From the NCBI GenBank assembly GCA_016704325.1, contig JADJAG010000008.1, positions 992,001 through 1,056,000 of the forward strand: a stretch of 64,000 nt of DNA, read 5' to 3'. The translations under genes and the position numbers were made by a program. Origin of the DNA: Chitinophagaceae bacterium. GTDB taxonomy: Bacteria; Bacteroidota; Bacteroidia; Chitinophagales; UBA10324. Under the pieces are notes generated by a model. That model ran no database searches. It had not been told where the DNA came from and saw only the letters and a list, made by a program, of their open reading frames with translations. Numbering within the stretch: the first letter of the stretch is position 1; each line of letters begins with the position of its first letter. Of this stretch, positions 43,558 through 54,387 are shown piece by piece.

Positions 43558-45453
43558 ATTCCCCTGCTGCATCAGCTCTCCATTCGAAGTAATACGAAAG
43601 CCATACACCGCAGCAGGCAGGTTGCTTACATTCAAAGTTCGGTTTTTAAAGTAATGATAAAGGGTAACAGAAGCCACTTTGCTTCCATAAGCATTGAATA
43701 GTTCAAACACAGCATCCGACGACAGGTCATACACGATGTTCACCCAATCAGTTGCAGGGTTTGGATAGATTCGGTATGCCTGTTCTAATGCAGCAAAGAA
43801 AAATTCATCTTCTTCCTTTTCACTGCCTTCTGTTTTCTCGTAGCTGAGCGAGTAGCAGTGCTGTGTATCAAACTCATTATCCGGTGAAAATACAACGAGG
43901 TAGTAAGTACCTTCCGGCAAGTCGGGTGCAATGATCTTTTCATTTTTTAATCCATTATGACTGCTCTGCTGGAGGAGCGTACCATTTTTTTTCAGCAGCC
44001 ACAGGTCATAATCCTTCGGCAGGTTAGTGAGTTTCACCTTGAGATCGTTCTTATTGCTTTTAATGCTGAAGCGGTAATAATCCACATCACCTGCACTTCC
44101 GATCGCTGCCTGTATGAGTTCATCTGACTTGAGATGGATGGCATCCTGCTTAATGTCGTTGGGCTCATAAGCATTTACACAAGCAGGTGAAAGCGTATCG
44201 CAGCCGCTGCCCACTAATGCGCCGAGATCATAGTTAGGAAAGTTGGGGATGCTGACATTATAAGTAGGGAGTTGAAGCCCATGCTGAACCACATTACAAG
44301 CAAGGCCAGAGGCGTCTGGTTGATCTATATAGTGTAGCGCTTTTGTGCCGTTGAAAGTGCCAATATAAATTTTGTTATCAGCTGCAAGCTGATTCATGAA
44401 GAACCAGGCCTGTATGGGGGCTCCATATTCATCATTCACCGCTACTTCAATCCTGCTTGCTGCAAGATCTGGGGCATAGGTATCATATTGCCAAATGCGG
44501 CGGTAGCTGTTCACGTACAGATATCGGCTGTTGGGTGAGAAGCTGCAGCCGTTGGTGGAGGATAAATTAATATCCGTAATTCCAATAGAGTCTTTACGAA
44601 AATTACTAAGGAGTCCCGAGCACCTATCGAAATCGAACAGGAAAACAGAAAAGTTGTTGGACACAAAGGTGTATTTACTTCCATCAGGTGAAAAGAAGGC
44701 TTGGCTGCCAATATCATTGTCCTCCTTCTGATTTCCGACTTTGAAATAAGGTTTCGTCACTTCACCAATGTATTGTGAAAAGGGTTCGGAAACACCATCA
44801 GGCGTAATAAGCACGGTGTAAAACCGATTACTGTTGTATTCATGGGTCACCACCCACCAATCACGGCCATTGGCATGTTTGCAGGCAGTCAGGCGACCTA
44901 AAACGAGGGTGTCTTCAATAGCATATACATTCTTGAGTTCATTAGAGATGCCACCAAGTCCTCCATCGAGGTTCATGTCAATAATACTAAAGCTCAAATG
45001 ATATGGTTGATTATCCCACCAGTTGCCCTTTTGCGTATAGAATCGCTCGAAAGAGCTATGTATTAAATAGTATTGCTGTTCATTCCCAGGATCAGGGAGA
45101 GCTAATGCACATTGCACACAACCGATGCCATCGCCATCCGTATAAAAAGTATCGGTGGCCCATCCGGGATTAAAATGATCAGTATTATATAAACTATCAT
45201 GGTTGGTATTGGCTATCCAGTGGCCATTGGTGTAAAACAATAAATTGCCTGAACTGTCGCAGATGGAGGCATTGGTGACAAAAAAATTCAAGTCCCGAAA
45301 AACGCTGAAAGTATCTGCCGTTCCGTCTGAAAAATCCAATCCGCAATCAGGAACAAAGGGTTCGTATGATAATTGCCAGATATTATCCCTGCTTTGACTG
45401 AAAGCGTATAAAGAAAGATGAATTAGCAAAACTCCTACAATTAAATGCCTCAT
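43540..45453 (-). CDS. T9SS-secreted protein with PPC-like domain
   Basis: The 637-residue product has a signal peptide (ending AFS-QSRD), a long beta-rich region of about 400 residues that resembles a beta-propeller (SFSPNSRYLYVNSYRRIW, FFSPDGSKYTFVSNN repeats) and a pre-peptidase C-terminal (PPC)-like domain at about 440-545 (NAYEPNDIKQDAIHL, GDVDYYRFSI). A type A T9SS sorting domain ends it (YRIYPNPATDWVNIVYD to GFRITSNGELM). It is exported through the outer membrane and probably anchored at the surface. It follows the 1908-codon gene by 5 bp and is probably co-transcribed. Its binding partner is unknown. Confidence 0.88.
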   Translation of the reverse strand: MRHLIVGVLLIHLSLYAFSQSRDNIWQLSYEPFVPDCGLDFSDGTADTFSVFRDLNFFVTNASICDSSGNLLFYTNGHWIANTNHDSLYNTDHFNPGWATDTFYTDGDGIGCVQCALALPDPGNEQQYYLIHSSFERFYTQKGNWWDNQPYHLSFSIIDMNLDGGLGGISNELKNVYAIEDTLVLGRLTACKHANGRDWWVVTHEYNSNRFYTVLITPDGVSEPFSQYIGEVTKPYFKVGNQKEDNDIGSQAFFSPDGSKYTFVSNNFSVFLFDFDRCSGLLSNFRKDSIGITDINLSSTNGCSFSPNSRYLYVNSYRRIWQYDTYAPDLAASRIEVAVNDEYGAPIQAWFFMNQLAADNKIYIGTFNGTKALHYIDQPDASGLACNVVQHGLQLPTYNVSIPNFPNYDLGALVGSGCDTLSPACVNAYEPNDIKQDAIHLKSDELIQAAIGSAGDVDYYRFSIKSNKNDLKVKLTNLPKDYDLWLLKKNGTLLQQSSHNGLKNEKIIAPDLPEGTYYLVVFSPDNEFDTQHCYSLSYEKTEGSEKEEDEFFFAALEQAYRIYPNPATDWVNIVYDLSSDAVFELFNAYGSKVASVTLYHYFKNRTLNVSNLPAAVYGFRITSNGELMQQGNLAVVR

Positions 45454-45458
45454 ACCAA

Positions 45459-48400
45459 CTATGCTTTAACAACTTTAGAAAATGACACTCGCCTTCCTTC
45501 TGCATCCAAAAGCAAAAGCATGTAAATGCCTGAAGGAAAACTCTTCAAATTGAAAATCTCCATCCCTGAAGTGCTGTTTGGTTCAAAATCAGCCAATACT
45601 TTACCATATACATCTGTAAGTATTATTTTACCTGGTAAATGATTGATTGGGAATTGGAATGAAACCGATATCACTTCTTCACAAGGATTGGGGAAGGCTT
45701 CTAGTAATGGTGAAGAATTGAGTGTTGATTTTGATTCGTTAAATTTAACTGGCTCAATTACCTCAATACAAAGTTTGTCATCATCATACCATAATGAATC
45801 ATTTATAAGAGCATAAATTGCTCTGGCGGCATAAACAGCCGGTCCTCCGTAATATGGGCATTGAATGGCAATATCATGCAATTCAGTTGCCTGATCATGT
45901 GAAAAGGTGTCCGTTTGAAATGCAAGAGTTTGCAGCCAAATTTTGTAAACCTGTTTTGCATTGTTCTCATACAATTTATCTCCGGTTACACTATCAAGCA
46001 ACATGTCAATTGAATCTGACTTTGAGATTCTGGCTGCATCGCTTAAAAGCGTATCATTTAATTCTGCAAGTAGAACTTCAGCATTAACCAATTTCCCAAT
46101 GTTACCGTCTGCTGCGTTACTTAGAAATGTGGAAATCACTTCAGAAGAATCCACTAGTACCGCAACATCTTTAATCGCTGCGTATAAATTCTTTTGCAAA
46201 CTCCATAGAATTACTTCATAAGTTGAACCTTCAATAGCGGAATCCGTGAGAATGCTTTCAAAATTGGTCAGTAACGAATCTGATGAAGATACTTCTTCTC
46301 CTTCCCGTAATGTACTTTGACAATCTTCTATACATTCGAAGGGGTCGACAGTTTTTGGTAGTTGCAGAATTGCTCCATTTGCCTTATTGCTAGCTGATGA
46401 TGTTGTATAAAAATCAGATGTCGTATTGGATATGACATCAAAATTGATAAAAGGTGGGTTAGTCCCGCTACTTAGATACCTATATAACCCATATCCTGAT
46501 CCAAGAAAATTGCCACTATTATTGTTCCCTTGATAGCGATTGCCCGGTGCCACCGTTGCTACCAATTGGTCGCCTATTACACCTTCCACCTGGTCATAAC
46601 CTACCAACATACCATACTTGTGTGCATTGAGCGTATTACCTTTAATTACAGCATTATTGCAATCGGCCAAGAACTCCAATCCTGATTTCAATTTGTCTGT
46701 GGTATTGCATGTTAATGAACAAGAGTGTGAAGAGCTGAGGCTGATGCCGCGTTTGCCTTCGATATAGCTTGCTATTGTAGATGTGCCTGAGATATGATTA
46801 CAATCAAGTGTGCAAGAGGAGGCATCTTCTAACCGTATGCCATAAACCTGTGGACAGGGATCTCCACAGGTACCAGAGAAATTCCAGTAAACTGTATTAT
46901 TGATCAACTGCACTCCGGAACTTGCCTGAATAAAGATCGCTTTGCAATTAGCATTGTCTTCAATACTCACTACATTATCCTCGATTGTGGAATTTATTGC
47001 TGAACCATTATCAGCCTGTTTTATGCCGTAATAGTCACCCGTGCTACTCAGACCGGATAATTCAATATCGTTATTGAACAGTGTAATGCTGCTGGCTTGT
47101 GTTTGCAGGAGCGAAATGCCCAACTCCGCAGCATCAAGTGTGTTGTTCTGGATTACCAATTGCTTGCCGGAAGAGCCTTCTACGTAAATGGAACGTGGAA
47201 CATTGGTAAAGGTATTAAAGTCAATAGTAAGCCGGGCTGATTTAGAATACACGCCATAATCACAATCGGTAAAAGTATTGGCACCGCCGGTGGTGCCATC
47301 ACCCACTTTTACAAAGGCAGATGTTCCGGTACAATCCCCGGCCTCCGATCCCACGCTGGAATGATAAATAGCATATCCCTGTCCGCCGGCATTGGTAAAG
47401 CTGGAGAAATCGTTGTTGAGTAATGTCAGCTTGCTTTTGGTAACCAGTAAGCCATGATCGCCTCCATTGAAAACATTAGCCCCGGTAGTTGTGCTTCCAA
47501 TAGTACCACCGTCTGTTTTATAAAAGGCGATGGCTGCATATTTCTGTTGCCCATTGTAGGGGGCTTTCAAAGAGGAACCGGCCGTGTTGAGGAAATTGCA
47601 ATCGCTTATATAATCGGATGATGCAAGCCCACTGCAGAAGTTCCGAATGGAAAGGTCAACATGATTGTTGTCGAATTCGGCAAACTCAATCTGTAACACT
47701 CCGCCACCGGTAAACTCCGCCCCTGTAACAGCATCTTTGATCTTCGAATATTCTGTTGAACTGCCGGTGATAATTAGCCCTGAAGCGTTATTGCCGTTGT
47801 TGGTGATGCCGTTCCACATATTAGTACCATCACAGGAATAAAGTGTGCTCTTGTCAAGCGTAAACGTCTGCCCGTTCAGGTGAATGGCTGCATTATCTGC
47901 AAAAACCACATCGTTCATTTTTTTTAAGGTGAGCGCATTATGCAACACCAGGTTGCCATTGATGGAAATCTTATTCGATGCGTTTGTAAAATCGATCACC
48001 CCGGTATTCCAATCGGCGGCAAGACCCTTTAGCGCAAGGTTATAAATGAGCGTTTGGGCAGTGGGATTCATATAAGTAAAAAGCGCACCATCAGCAGAGT
48101 TACAACAGTTTTCTTCTTCTTCAAACTCAATTTCATAACCATGGCTGCAACAGCCAGCCTCGTTGATAACGGTAAACTCATAAGTTCTGTTGCCGCCACC
48201 AGGCGGTGAGGCCATCACCTCGTTGGCAGTGGTTTGGTCAAGTCCTGATCCATCCATGAAAACCACCTTGCTTCCGGCAGGTATGTCAATGGTTGCCGCT
48301 CCAAATCCTCCTGTGCAGTACAGAACAGTGGCAGGCGTAATACTCACGTCAGGAGTACCTGAAACCGTAATGGTGAAAACAGCCTGGTTGTAGCAGGCAG

Positions 48401-51185
48401 TAGTGCAGGGTTCTTCACGCACATTCACAGTAACTGTAAAAACGGCTGTCGTATTACTGCCAATAGTAGTGGCCTTGAAGGCTGCCTGTGGGCTGGAAGA
48501 GGATGGGCTGTTTCCATTGCAGGTTTCTCCGGACACCTGCCAGCCCTGGAGTACAGCCGTAGCACCGGAGGCGACTGTGCTGATCACTGCATTTTCCCAG
48601 TCATAGCAAAAATTATCCGGATTACCTTTCATCTGAAATTTCAATCGGATACACTCATCTTCACAGGAGCTGAATTCCCGCTGAAAAGAATCAAATTCAG
48701 GATTAACTTTTACGGTTTTGGATGCGCCCTCAACACAAACAGCATTGTCAGTTCTTTCCACAAATACAGTAGCCGTCTTTTCTATATCGTTGATGGCGAA
48801 GCTCGTTCCTGTTCCACTTTGTCCTGAACTGCTTGTCCATTTATATGTACAGGAAGTGCTGCAGTTGTTGTCTGTTAAACTTAAGGTAACATCCTGACCA
48901 TAGCATGGTTGAGTAATGGTTCCTATGTTCAATTTCTTATTGTTGAATGTTATCTCTGTTGCCGGCGCCTCACTGTAGCATCCATCACTATTAATAAGCA
49001 CATTGTTATAGATGGCAGGATGAATAGGCCGCGCCGCAATTTCAACCGCACTTAATACCGTATGGTTGCCTAATATCCCTGTGGTGGGCCACCATAAAAT
49101 GCTATTGCTTCCCGCGTTGGTGCATTCTAAATTCGCGAGGCAACTGCTGCCAGTTGAAGGCTGGATAACATCAATTGCTGGTGTAGCTGGTTTCGACTTC
49201 GCATTAATAGTAATGGTTACTGTTCCTAACGAAAAACCCAATGCATTTTTTGGTGTTAAGGTGATTGTTCCACCGGCAGAAACATTACTCACCACCACGG
49301 CCGTTTCATTATAAACATTCTCATTCACCACATCACCTTTCTCATCAAGCAAAGTAAAGCTGGAAGTGCTGTTATTTTCCCACTTATAGCTTGCTGCTCC
49401 GGAAGCAAAAATGTTCACACTTTCACCTGAACATACATCAATGGTTTTAGCCGGATAAACTGCAACACTGGTTGATGCAAGATTGGCCTTTTTGATATGT
49501 ACTATGCTGTATGGTTCCAGCGTAATTGAATTATTGTAATCCTGATAACCGCTAACCGTTAGATTACTTTGAGTGGCAATACAAGCAGTAGAAACTGCGT
49601 ACGCTTCCCCAGGGGCCGCATCGTTCGTAACATAAATAAAAGGTTGTCCATCCTCCGGATAGATAGATTCATACACAACAGAGGTAGAGGGACTACTGTA
49701 GATACCACTTAACTTAATTTCTTGCGGGGCATCACCCAGGTTAAGTATAATGGTTTCATTGTATTCAGCGCTGTTTGCATCCTTTTTGGTAAACTGCCAT
49801 CCATATAGTTTACACCTGCCATTGGCAAAAGCGTAAGATCCAAAATCCGCTGCAAAATTTATTTGTTGGGCTTTAGTGCTTTTTTTCATCGCTTCGCCTA
49901 CCATGCTTAGCGCCATTCCCTGGGCTGTAAGTTTATACGCCCCGGTAGTTAAACTTTCAAGCGCATTGCAATCTTCCGCATAATCAAATCCCGTGCTTTT
50001 ACTGAATACCGATGAACGTCCACTATCGTTGATCAGGTCATGACAATTAATTTTTGAAACAGATGAGGCCTCCAGAAATGTAAGCGCTTGTAAAGCCGTA
50101 AATAAGCCATGCGCCCATGTGCCACGTACATAAACGTTTTTTTCGTCAGTCAGATTGAATTCTGTGATCCACGCATTAATGCCCGGGGGTACAGCCTTCA
50201 ATTCATTATTCTTCATTTTATCAATATTATTCAGCGCTACCTGAAACAAAATGTCGGCGTTCGCAACGGTAGCGGCCGGAATACCATTGGCCTCTGCAGC
50301 TAAACCCGACTCAGGATAGATATGAAAAATTAATCCGTCTCCCTTTGTCAAGTGCAAACGGTCATTGCCGGCTGATGCATAATAAGGCAATCCTAATTCA
50401 GCATTCCATGTGTTGTAATGACAGTCAAGGGTCAGTGATTTATCCTGCACGGAAGTTGCTGCGGCAACTACACCTACGCTCAGCTTTATATTTTCTCCGG
50501 GTAAAAAATTGCTGTTATGTAAGGCATCAAGGTATTCGTTGGCTACTACCAGGTAATCTTCCGGTTCGGCAAAAAGACATTTCAATGCCGGGTCGGCCTT
50601 ATTATATACTTCATTGCCGAGCTCAACATACACCGTATCATTTACGGTTGACTTTTTCATCAGCTTATAAGCTTGTCTTACCTGCTCCAATTGATAATCC
50701 TTGTTAGAGGAAATCATGTTTAAAGGGATCATAAAGGAAGTTCCCGCTCTTGTCCACGCACCTTTCAAGGCAGTAAGCTGATTTCCTTGGTATTGTGTTC
50801 CATTAATAGGAGGAGCTTCATCATCGAGCATCTTCACACAATCATTTCCGATAAAATTGGGAATGGTGTTGCCATAAGCAAATACTTCGTCATCCAGATG
50901 CCATCCTCCATTCCAATCCCACGATTTGGATTTGCCACCGGCGGGAAAGCGGATCAGCGTGGCATGAAGTTGAGGGATCACCTTTCGCAGTTCATCACTG
51001 CTGAAAGAAAGAAAATTACCACCATCGTCTTGTCCAATCACATTGTTTCCGTTGTAACCGAAAAAGACAGGCGGAAGATATTTTATGTATGAAGTTGATA
51101 CAACTGGTGCGGGTGGTTGCTGAGCAAAAAGAAACTTAATGGTGGTGAAGAGGAAGATCAGGAGAAAAAAGCAGGAGGTTTTCAT
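45459..51185 (-). CDS. Giant T9SS-secreted protein: glycosidase-like domain, Ig-like repeats, beta-helix
   Basis: The 1908-residue product opens with a signal peptide (to about residue 21). A TIM-barrel glycosidase-like domain follows, with LIRFPAGG (77-84), YVELGNEVYN (186-195, presumed acid/base E192) and AWITEFNLTD (338-347, presumed nucleophile E342), a clan GH-A pattern close to GH51/GH39/GH79. Residues about 600-1060 are Ig-like or PKD-like with many cysteines. About 1090-1650 is a right-handed parallel beta-helix (pectate-lyase-like repeats such as LTLLNNDFSSF, LVIQNNTLDA). The C-terminal 75 residues are a type A T9SS sorting domain (LEAFPNPCEEVISVSF). It is a predicted surface enzyme or adhesin acting on a polysaccharide; the substrate is unknown. 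Confidence 0.88.
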   Translation of the reverse strand: MKTSCFFLLIFLFTTIKFLFAQQPPAPVVSTSYIKYLPPVFFGYNGNNVIGQDDGGNFLSFSSDELRKVIPQLHATLIRFPAGGKSKSWDWNGGWHLDDEVFAYGNTIPNFIGNDCVKMLDDEAPPINGTQYQGNQLTALKGAWTRAGTSFMIPLNMISSNKDYQLEQVRQAYKLMKKSTVNDTVYVELGNEVYNKADPALKCLFAEPEDYLVVANEYLDALHNSNFLPGENIKLSVGVVAAATSVQDKSLTLDCHYNTWNAELGLPYYASAGNDRLHLTKGDGLIFHIYPESGLAAEANGIPAATVANADILFQVALNNIDKMKNNELKAVPPGINAWITEFNLTDEKNVYVRGTWAHGLFTALQALTFLEASSVSKINCHDLINDSGRSSVFSKSTGFDYAEDCNALESLTTGAYKLTAQGMALSMVGEAMKKSTKAQQINFAADFGSYAFANGRCKLYGWQFTKKDANSAEYNETIILNLGDAPQEIKLSGIYSSPSTSVVYESIYPEDGQPFIYVTNDAAPGEAYAVSTACIATQSNLTVSGYQDYNNSITLEPYSIVHIKKANLASTSVAVYPAKTIDVCSGESVNIFASGAASYKWENNSTSSFTLLDEKGDVVNENVYNETAVVVSNVSAGGTITLTPKNALGFSLGTVTITINAKSKPATPAIDVIQPSTGSSCLANLECTNAGSNSILWWPTTGILGNHTVLSAVEIAARPIHPAIYNNVLINSDGCYSEAPATEITFNNKKLNIGTITQPCYGQDVTLSLTDNNCSTSCTYKWTSSSGQSGTGTSFAINDIEKTATVFVERTDNAVCVEGASKTVKVNPEFDSFQREFSSCEDECIRLKFQMKGNPDNFCYDWENAVISTVASGATAVLQGWQVSGETCNGNSPSSSSPQAAFKATTIGSNTTAVFTVTVNVREEPCTTACYNQAVFTITVSGTPDVSITPATVLYCTGGFGAATIDIPAGSKVVFMDGSGLDQTTANEVMASPPGGGNRTYEFTVINEAGCCSHGYEIEFEEEENCCNSADGALFTYMNPTAQTLIYNLALKGLAADWNTGVIDFTNASNKISINGNLVLHNALTLKKMNDVVFADNAAIHLNGQTFTLDKSTLYSCDGTNMWNGITNNGNNASGLIITGSSTEYSKIKDAVTGAEFTGGGVLQIEFAEFDNNHVDLSIRNFCSGLASSDYISDCNFLNTAGSSLKAPYNGQQKYAAIAFYKTDGGTIGSTTTGANVFNGGDHGLLVTKSKLTLLNNDFSSFTNAGGQGYAIYHSSVGSEAGDCTGTSAFVKVGDGTTGGANTFTDCDYGVYSKSARLTIDFNTFTNVPRSIYVEGSSGKQLVIQNNTLDAAELGISLLQTQASSITLFNNDIELSGLSSTGDYYGIKQADNGSAINSTIEDNVVSIEDNANCKAIFIQASSGVQLINNTVYWNFSGTCGDPCPQVYGIRLEDASSCTLDCNHISGTSTIASYIEGKRGISLSSSHSCSLTCNTTDKLKSGLEFLADCNNAVIKGNTLNAHKYGMLVGYDQVEGVIGDQLVATVAPGNRYQGNNNSGNFLGSGYGLYRYLSSGTNPPFINFDVISNTTSDFYTTSSASNKANGAILQLPKTVDPFECIEDCQSTLREGEEVSSSDSLLTNFESILTDSAIEGSTYEVILWSLQKNLYAAIKDVAVLVDSSEVISTFLSNAADGNIGKLVNAEVLLAELNDTLLSDAARISKSDSIDMLLDSVTGDKLYENNAKQVYKIWLQTLAFQTDTFSHDQATELHDIAIQCPYYGGPAVYAARAIYALINDSLWYDDDKLCIEVIEPVKFNESKSTLNSSPLLEAFPNPCEEVISVSFQFPINHLPGKIILTDVYGKVLADFEPNSTSGMEIFNLKSFPSGIYMLLLLDAEGRRVSFSKVVKA

Positions 51186-51408
51186 ATCGAGCAGGTTTTA
51201 AAAGTGTTTCAAATATAAATACAATAATCTATTTAACTTTACTTTGAATGTTAAATTTAGGGGACAAACTCCGAAAAAAACTCCCCATCAATAATTAAAT
51301 AGTTGCGCGCAACCTATCGCATTGCATCCTACAAATTGATCAATTTGTATTGCAATGGAAGCCTGTTTCTCCCCCAATGTTTCCCTCTTTTATTATTATC
51401 ATTGTACC

Positions 51409-52442
51409 ATGAAAAAAAAGATACTCATAACAGGTGGCTGCGGATATATCGGAAGCCACACAATGGTTGACCTGCTGGAGAAGGGTTATGAGGTAATCAG
51501 TGCAGATAATTTTTCACGCGGACAACGCTATGTCCCGGATCATGTATTTCAAATTACCGGGAAACGCCCGCTGAACATAGAAAGTGATTTGAACGATCTT
51601 CAACAAACAAAAATATCTTTGAAGCTCATCCTGATATAGTTGGCATCATTCACTTCGCTGCATTTAAAATGGTAGGAGAATCTGTGGAATTACCCATGAT
51701 GTATTACCACAACAACCTGCAGTCGCTGATCAACCTGCTGCAATGCCGTCAACAATATCAAATTCCTTATTTTATCTTTTCTTCTTCCAGTTCGGTATAT
51801 GGCAATATTGAAAATTTACCGGTTAGTGAAGATACACCTGTGCATGAACAACAATCACCCTACGGACGAACCAAATATTTCGGTGAAAAAATAATTGCCG
51901 ATGCTGTGAAAGCGGAACCGTTTTATGCCATGATCCTCCGCTATTTTAATCCTGTGGGTTCACACCCATCTGCATTGCTCGGCGAACCTTTTGATGAAAA
52001 ACCATTCAACATCATTCCGGCCATCACCCGCACCGCCATTGGTAAGATGAAAGAATTTGTGGTGTTGGGCAATGATTATCCTACACGTGATGGCTCCTGC
52101 ATCCGCGATTATATTCATGTAATGGATGTAGCAGAAGCACATACCTTTTCTCTGAAGCACCTGATGGAAAAAAAGGAAAGAAAAGATCCTGCTCTCCTGG
52201 ATATCATCAATCTTGGAACGGGCAATGGAGTAAGCGTGCTTGAAATGATTCATGCCTTCGAAAAAGCTACCGGAGTAAAATTGAATTACCGCATCGGGCT
52301 ACGACGAGCCGGAGATGCTATTGCTGTATATTCCAGCAACAAGAGAGCTGAAGAAGTGCTGCATTGGAAACCGGAAAGATCGCTGGAAGAGATGATGCGT
52401 TCTGCATGGGAATGGGAGAAAGCAATGAATGCAAAATCATAA
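51409..52442 (+). pseudogene. galE: UDP-glucose 4-epimerase GalE, frameshifted
   Basis: GalE interconverts UDP-glucose and UDP-galactose. From ATG 51409 the first frame gives MKKKILITGGCGYIGSHT and reads to a stop at 51639; the rest continues in another frame (EAHPDIVGIIHFAAFK, then SSSSSVYG, YGRTKYFGE and RDGSCIRDYIHVMDVAEAH). Adding one A to the A5 run at 51609-51613 restores an unbroken GalE of about 344 residues with all motifs. The loss is either a sequencing under-call or a real mutation that kills the gene. Because two other genes in the window show the same kind of defect, error is the likelier cause. Confidence 0.85.
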
Positions 52443-52444
52443 AC

Positions 52445-52452
52445 TATCTTTA
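52445..52452 (+). promoter_or_regulatory. Putative -7 element of recJ (TATCTTTA)
   Basis: TATCTTTA follows the galE stop directly and lies 49 bp before the recJ ATG. It matches the TAnCTTTA form seen before sulP and lptB. Confidence 0.35.
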
Positions 52453-52500
52453 CACAATCAATAACAATACAACTATCAATTTAATTTATATGGTGATTAT

Positions 52501-54168
52501 ATGGTAAAGCGCTGGGTATTACGGGAAACAGATTCACTTAAATTCGCACGGTTGCAAACTTCACTCAACATCCATCCGGTGTTGTTGCAATTATTGGTAC
52601 AACGTGGCATTTCTACTTTTGAAGAAGCTAAAAAATTCTTCCGGCCGGGTCTCTCCGATCTGCATGATCCGTTCCTGATGAAGGACATGGACAAAGCCAT
52701 TGAACGCATTGAAATGGCCATTGCCAATAAAGAAAAAGTATTGATCTACGGCGATTACGATGTAGATGGTACTACCTCCGTGGCAACGGTTTATTCTTTC
52801 TTTCTTGAATTCGGATTGGCTGTGGATTATTACATACCAAATCGATACAGTGAAGGCTATGGAATATCTTCCACCGGAATAGATTGGGCCAAAGAAAATG
52901 GATTCACACTTATTATTGCTCTTGACTGTGGCATCAAGTCAGTTGATAAAATTGATTATGCTAATGAGCTCTCCATAGACTTCATCATTTGCGATCACCA
53001 CCTTCCGGGCGAAAAAATTCCTGCTGCTGCTGCCGTGCTTGATCCAAAAAGAAAAGATTGTGACTATCCCTACAAAGAATTGAGTGGTTGTGGTATCGGC
53101 TTCAAACTGATCAGCGCCTTCGCACAGAAAAATGATCTTCCTGACGAAAGTTATTTGAAATACCTTGATTTTGTAGTGGTGAGCATTGCCTCTGACATCG
53201 TTCCCATCACCGGAGAAAACAGGGTGTTGGCATTTTATGGCCTGCAAAAAATTAATAGTCAACCCAGTGAGGGTTTGCGTGCTTTAATGCAATCAAATAA
53301 AGCAAAAAAGGAGTTTAGTATTTCAGATCTCGTATTTGTAATCGGGCCGCGAATTAATGCTGCAGGAAGAATGGATGATGCACGTAATGCAGTAAAGTTG
53401 CTAATCTCACCATCTGCCATTCATGCCACAGACAATGCCGAAATATTAAACAAACACAATATCAACCGCCGCGAATTTGATACATCGATTACTGATGAAG
53501 CACTCGTAATGCTGCAGGATGATCCTGATCAAAATGTAAAGAAAAGCACGGTACTGTTTCAACCGCATTGGCATAAAGGAGTTATTGGCATAGTTGCCTC
53601 CCGGCTTATTGATAAATACTATCGTCCTACTATAATACTCACTGAATCAAATGGATTAGCTACCGGTTCTGCACGGTCTGTTGCCGGATTCAATATTTAT
53701 GAAGCCATCCTCTCCTGCTCCGACCTGCTCGAACAATTCGGTGGTCATATGTTTGCTGCCGGACTTACAATGCGACTGGAAAATATAACCGCTTTTACAC
53801 AGCGCTTTGAAGAAGTAGTTTCTTCTACAATCGAAGAACGCTACCTGACGCCGGAAATCGAAATAAATGCAACATTAGAAATAGAAGACATTACCACTAA
53901 ATTCTTTAGTTTGTTAAAACAATTCGAACCATTCGGCCCGCAAAATATGAAACCGGTTTTTTTAACCACAGCAGTTCAGGATACCGGCTGGTCGCGCATT
54001 GTGGGAACGGATCATCTAAAATTCTCTCTCAAAAAAGGCAAAGGGTCACTTAATGGAATTGGTTTTGGAATGGGTGCGCATCTTGAACTTGTAAAAAGCG
54101 GACAACCATTTGATATCTGTTATAACCTCGACGAAAATGAATGGAACGATACTAAAAAATTGAAATGA
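52501..54168 (+). CDS. recJ: Single-stranded-DNA exonuclease RecJ, C-terminal frameshift likely
   Basis: RecJ degrades single-stranded DNA 5' to 3' in recombination and mismatch repair. The 555-residue product has the DHH motifs: VLIYGDYDVDGTTSVA, ALDCGIKSVD, ICDHHLPG and the DHHA1 region NAAGRMDDARNAVKLL, SARSVAGFNIYEAI, GGHMFAAGLTM. Its end, NEWNDTKKLK, is short for the family. One extra A in the A6 run at 54154-54159 would continue it as NDTKKIEMTVKDVRS up to a stop at 54206, which matches the usual RecJ C-terminal strand. The intact gene is therefore probably 52501-54206. Confidence 0.92.
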   Translation: MVKRWVLRETDSLKFARLQTSLNIHPVLLQLLVQRGISTFEEAKKFFRPGLSDLHDPFLMKDMDKAIERIEMAIANKEKVLIYGDYDVDGTTSVATVYSFFLEFGLAVDYYIPNRYSEGYGISSTGIDWAKENGFTLIIALDCGIKSVDKIDYANELSIDFIICDHHLPGEKIPAAAAVLDPKRKDCDYPYKELSGCGIGFKLISAFAQKNDLPDESYLKYLDFVVVSIASDIVPITGENRVLAFYGLQKINSQPSEGLRALMQSNKAKKEFSISDLVFVIGPRINAAGRMDDARNAVKLLISPSAIHATDNAEILNKHNINRREFDTSITDEALVMLQDDPDQNVKKSTVLFQPHWHKGVIGIVASRLIDKYYRPTIILTESNGLATGSARSVAGFNIYEAILSCSDLLEQFGGHMFAAGLTMRLENITAFTQRFEEVVSSTIEERYLTPEIEINATLEIEDITTKFFSLLKQFEPFGPQNMKPVFLTTAVQDTGWSRIVGTDHLKFSLKKGKGSLNGIGFGMGAHLELVKSGQPFDICYNLDENEWNDTKKLK

Positions 54169-54387
54169 CTGTGAAGGATGTAAGATCGGTAACAAAATTA
54201 ATTTAAGACATGTTCATCTTAATACCTCATCTTCCGCTATGCACAATTTGACCTCTAAAATAAATTCAGCATATTGAAGGTAACGGTAACTGTTGTTGTT
54301 GACTTCGTAACTTGCGGGACTCATCATTTAATTTCCTAAACTTCACAAAAAAACATTTCACTAAACGCAAGGTCACCTTTGCAGCAA

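Noticed and set aside
45818..46221. Plus-strand frames inside the giant cargo gene
   Set aside because: They are antisense shadows of a long, well-supported minus-strand gene.
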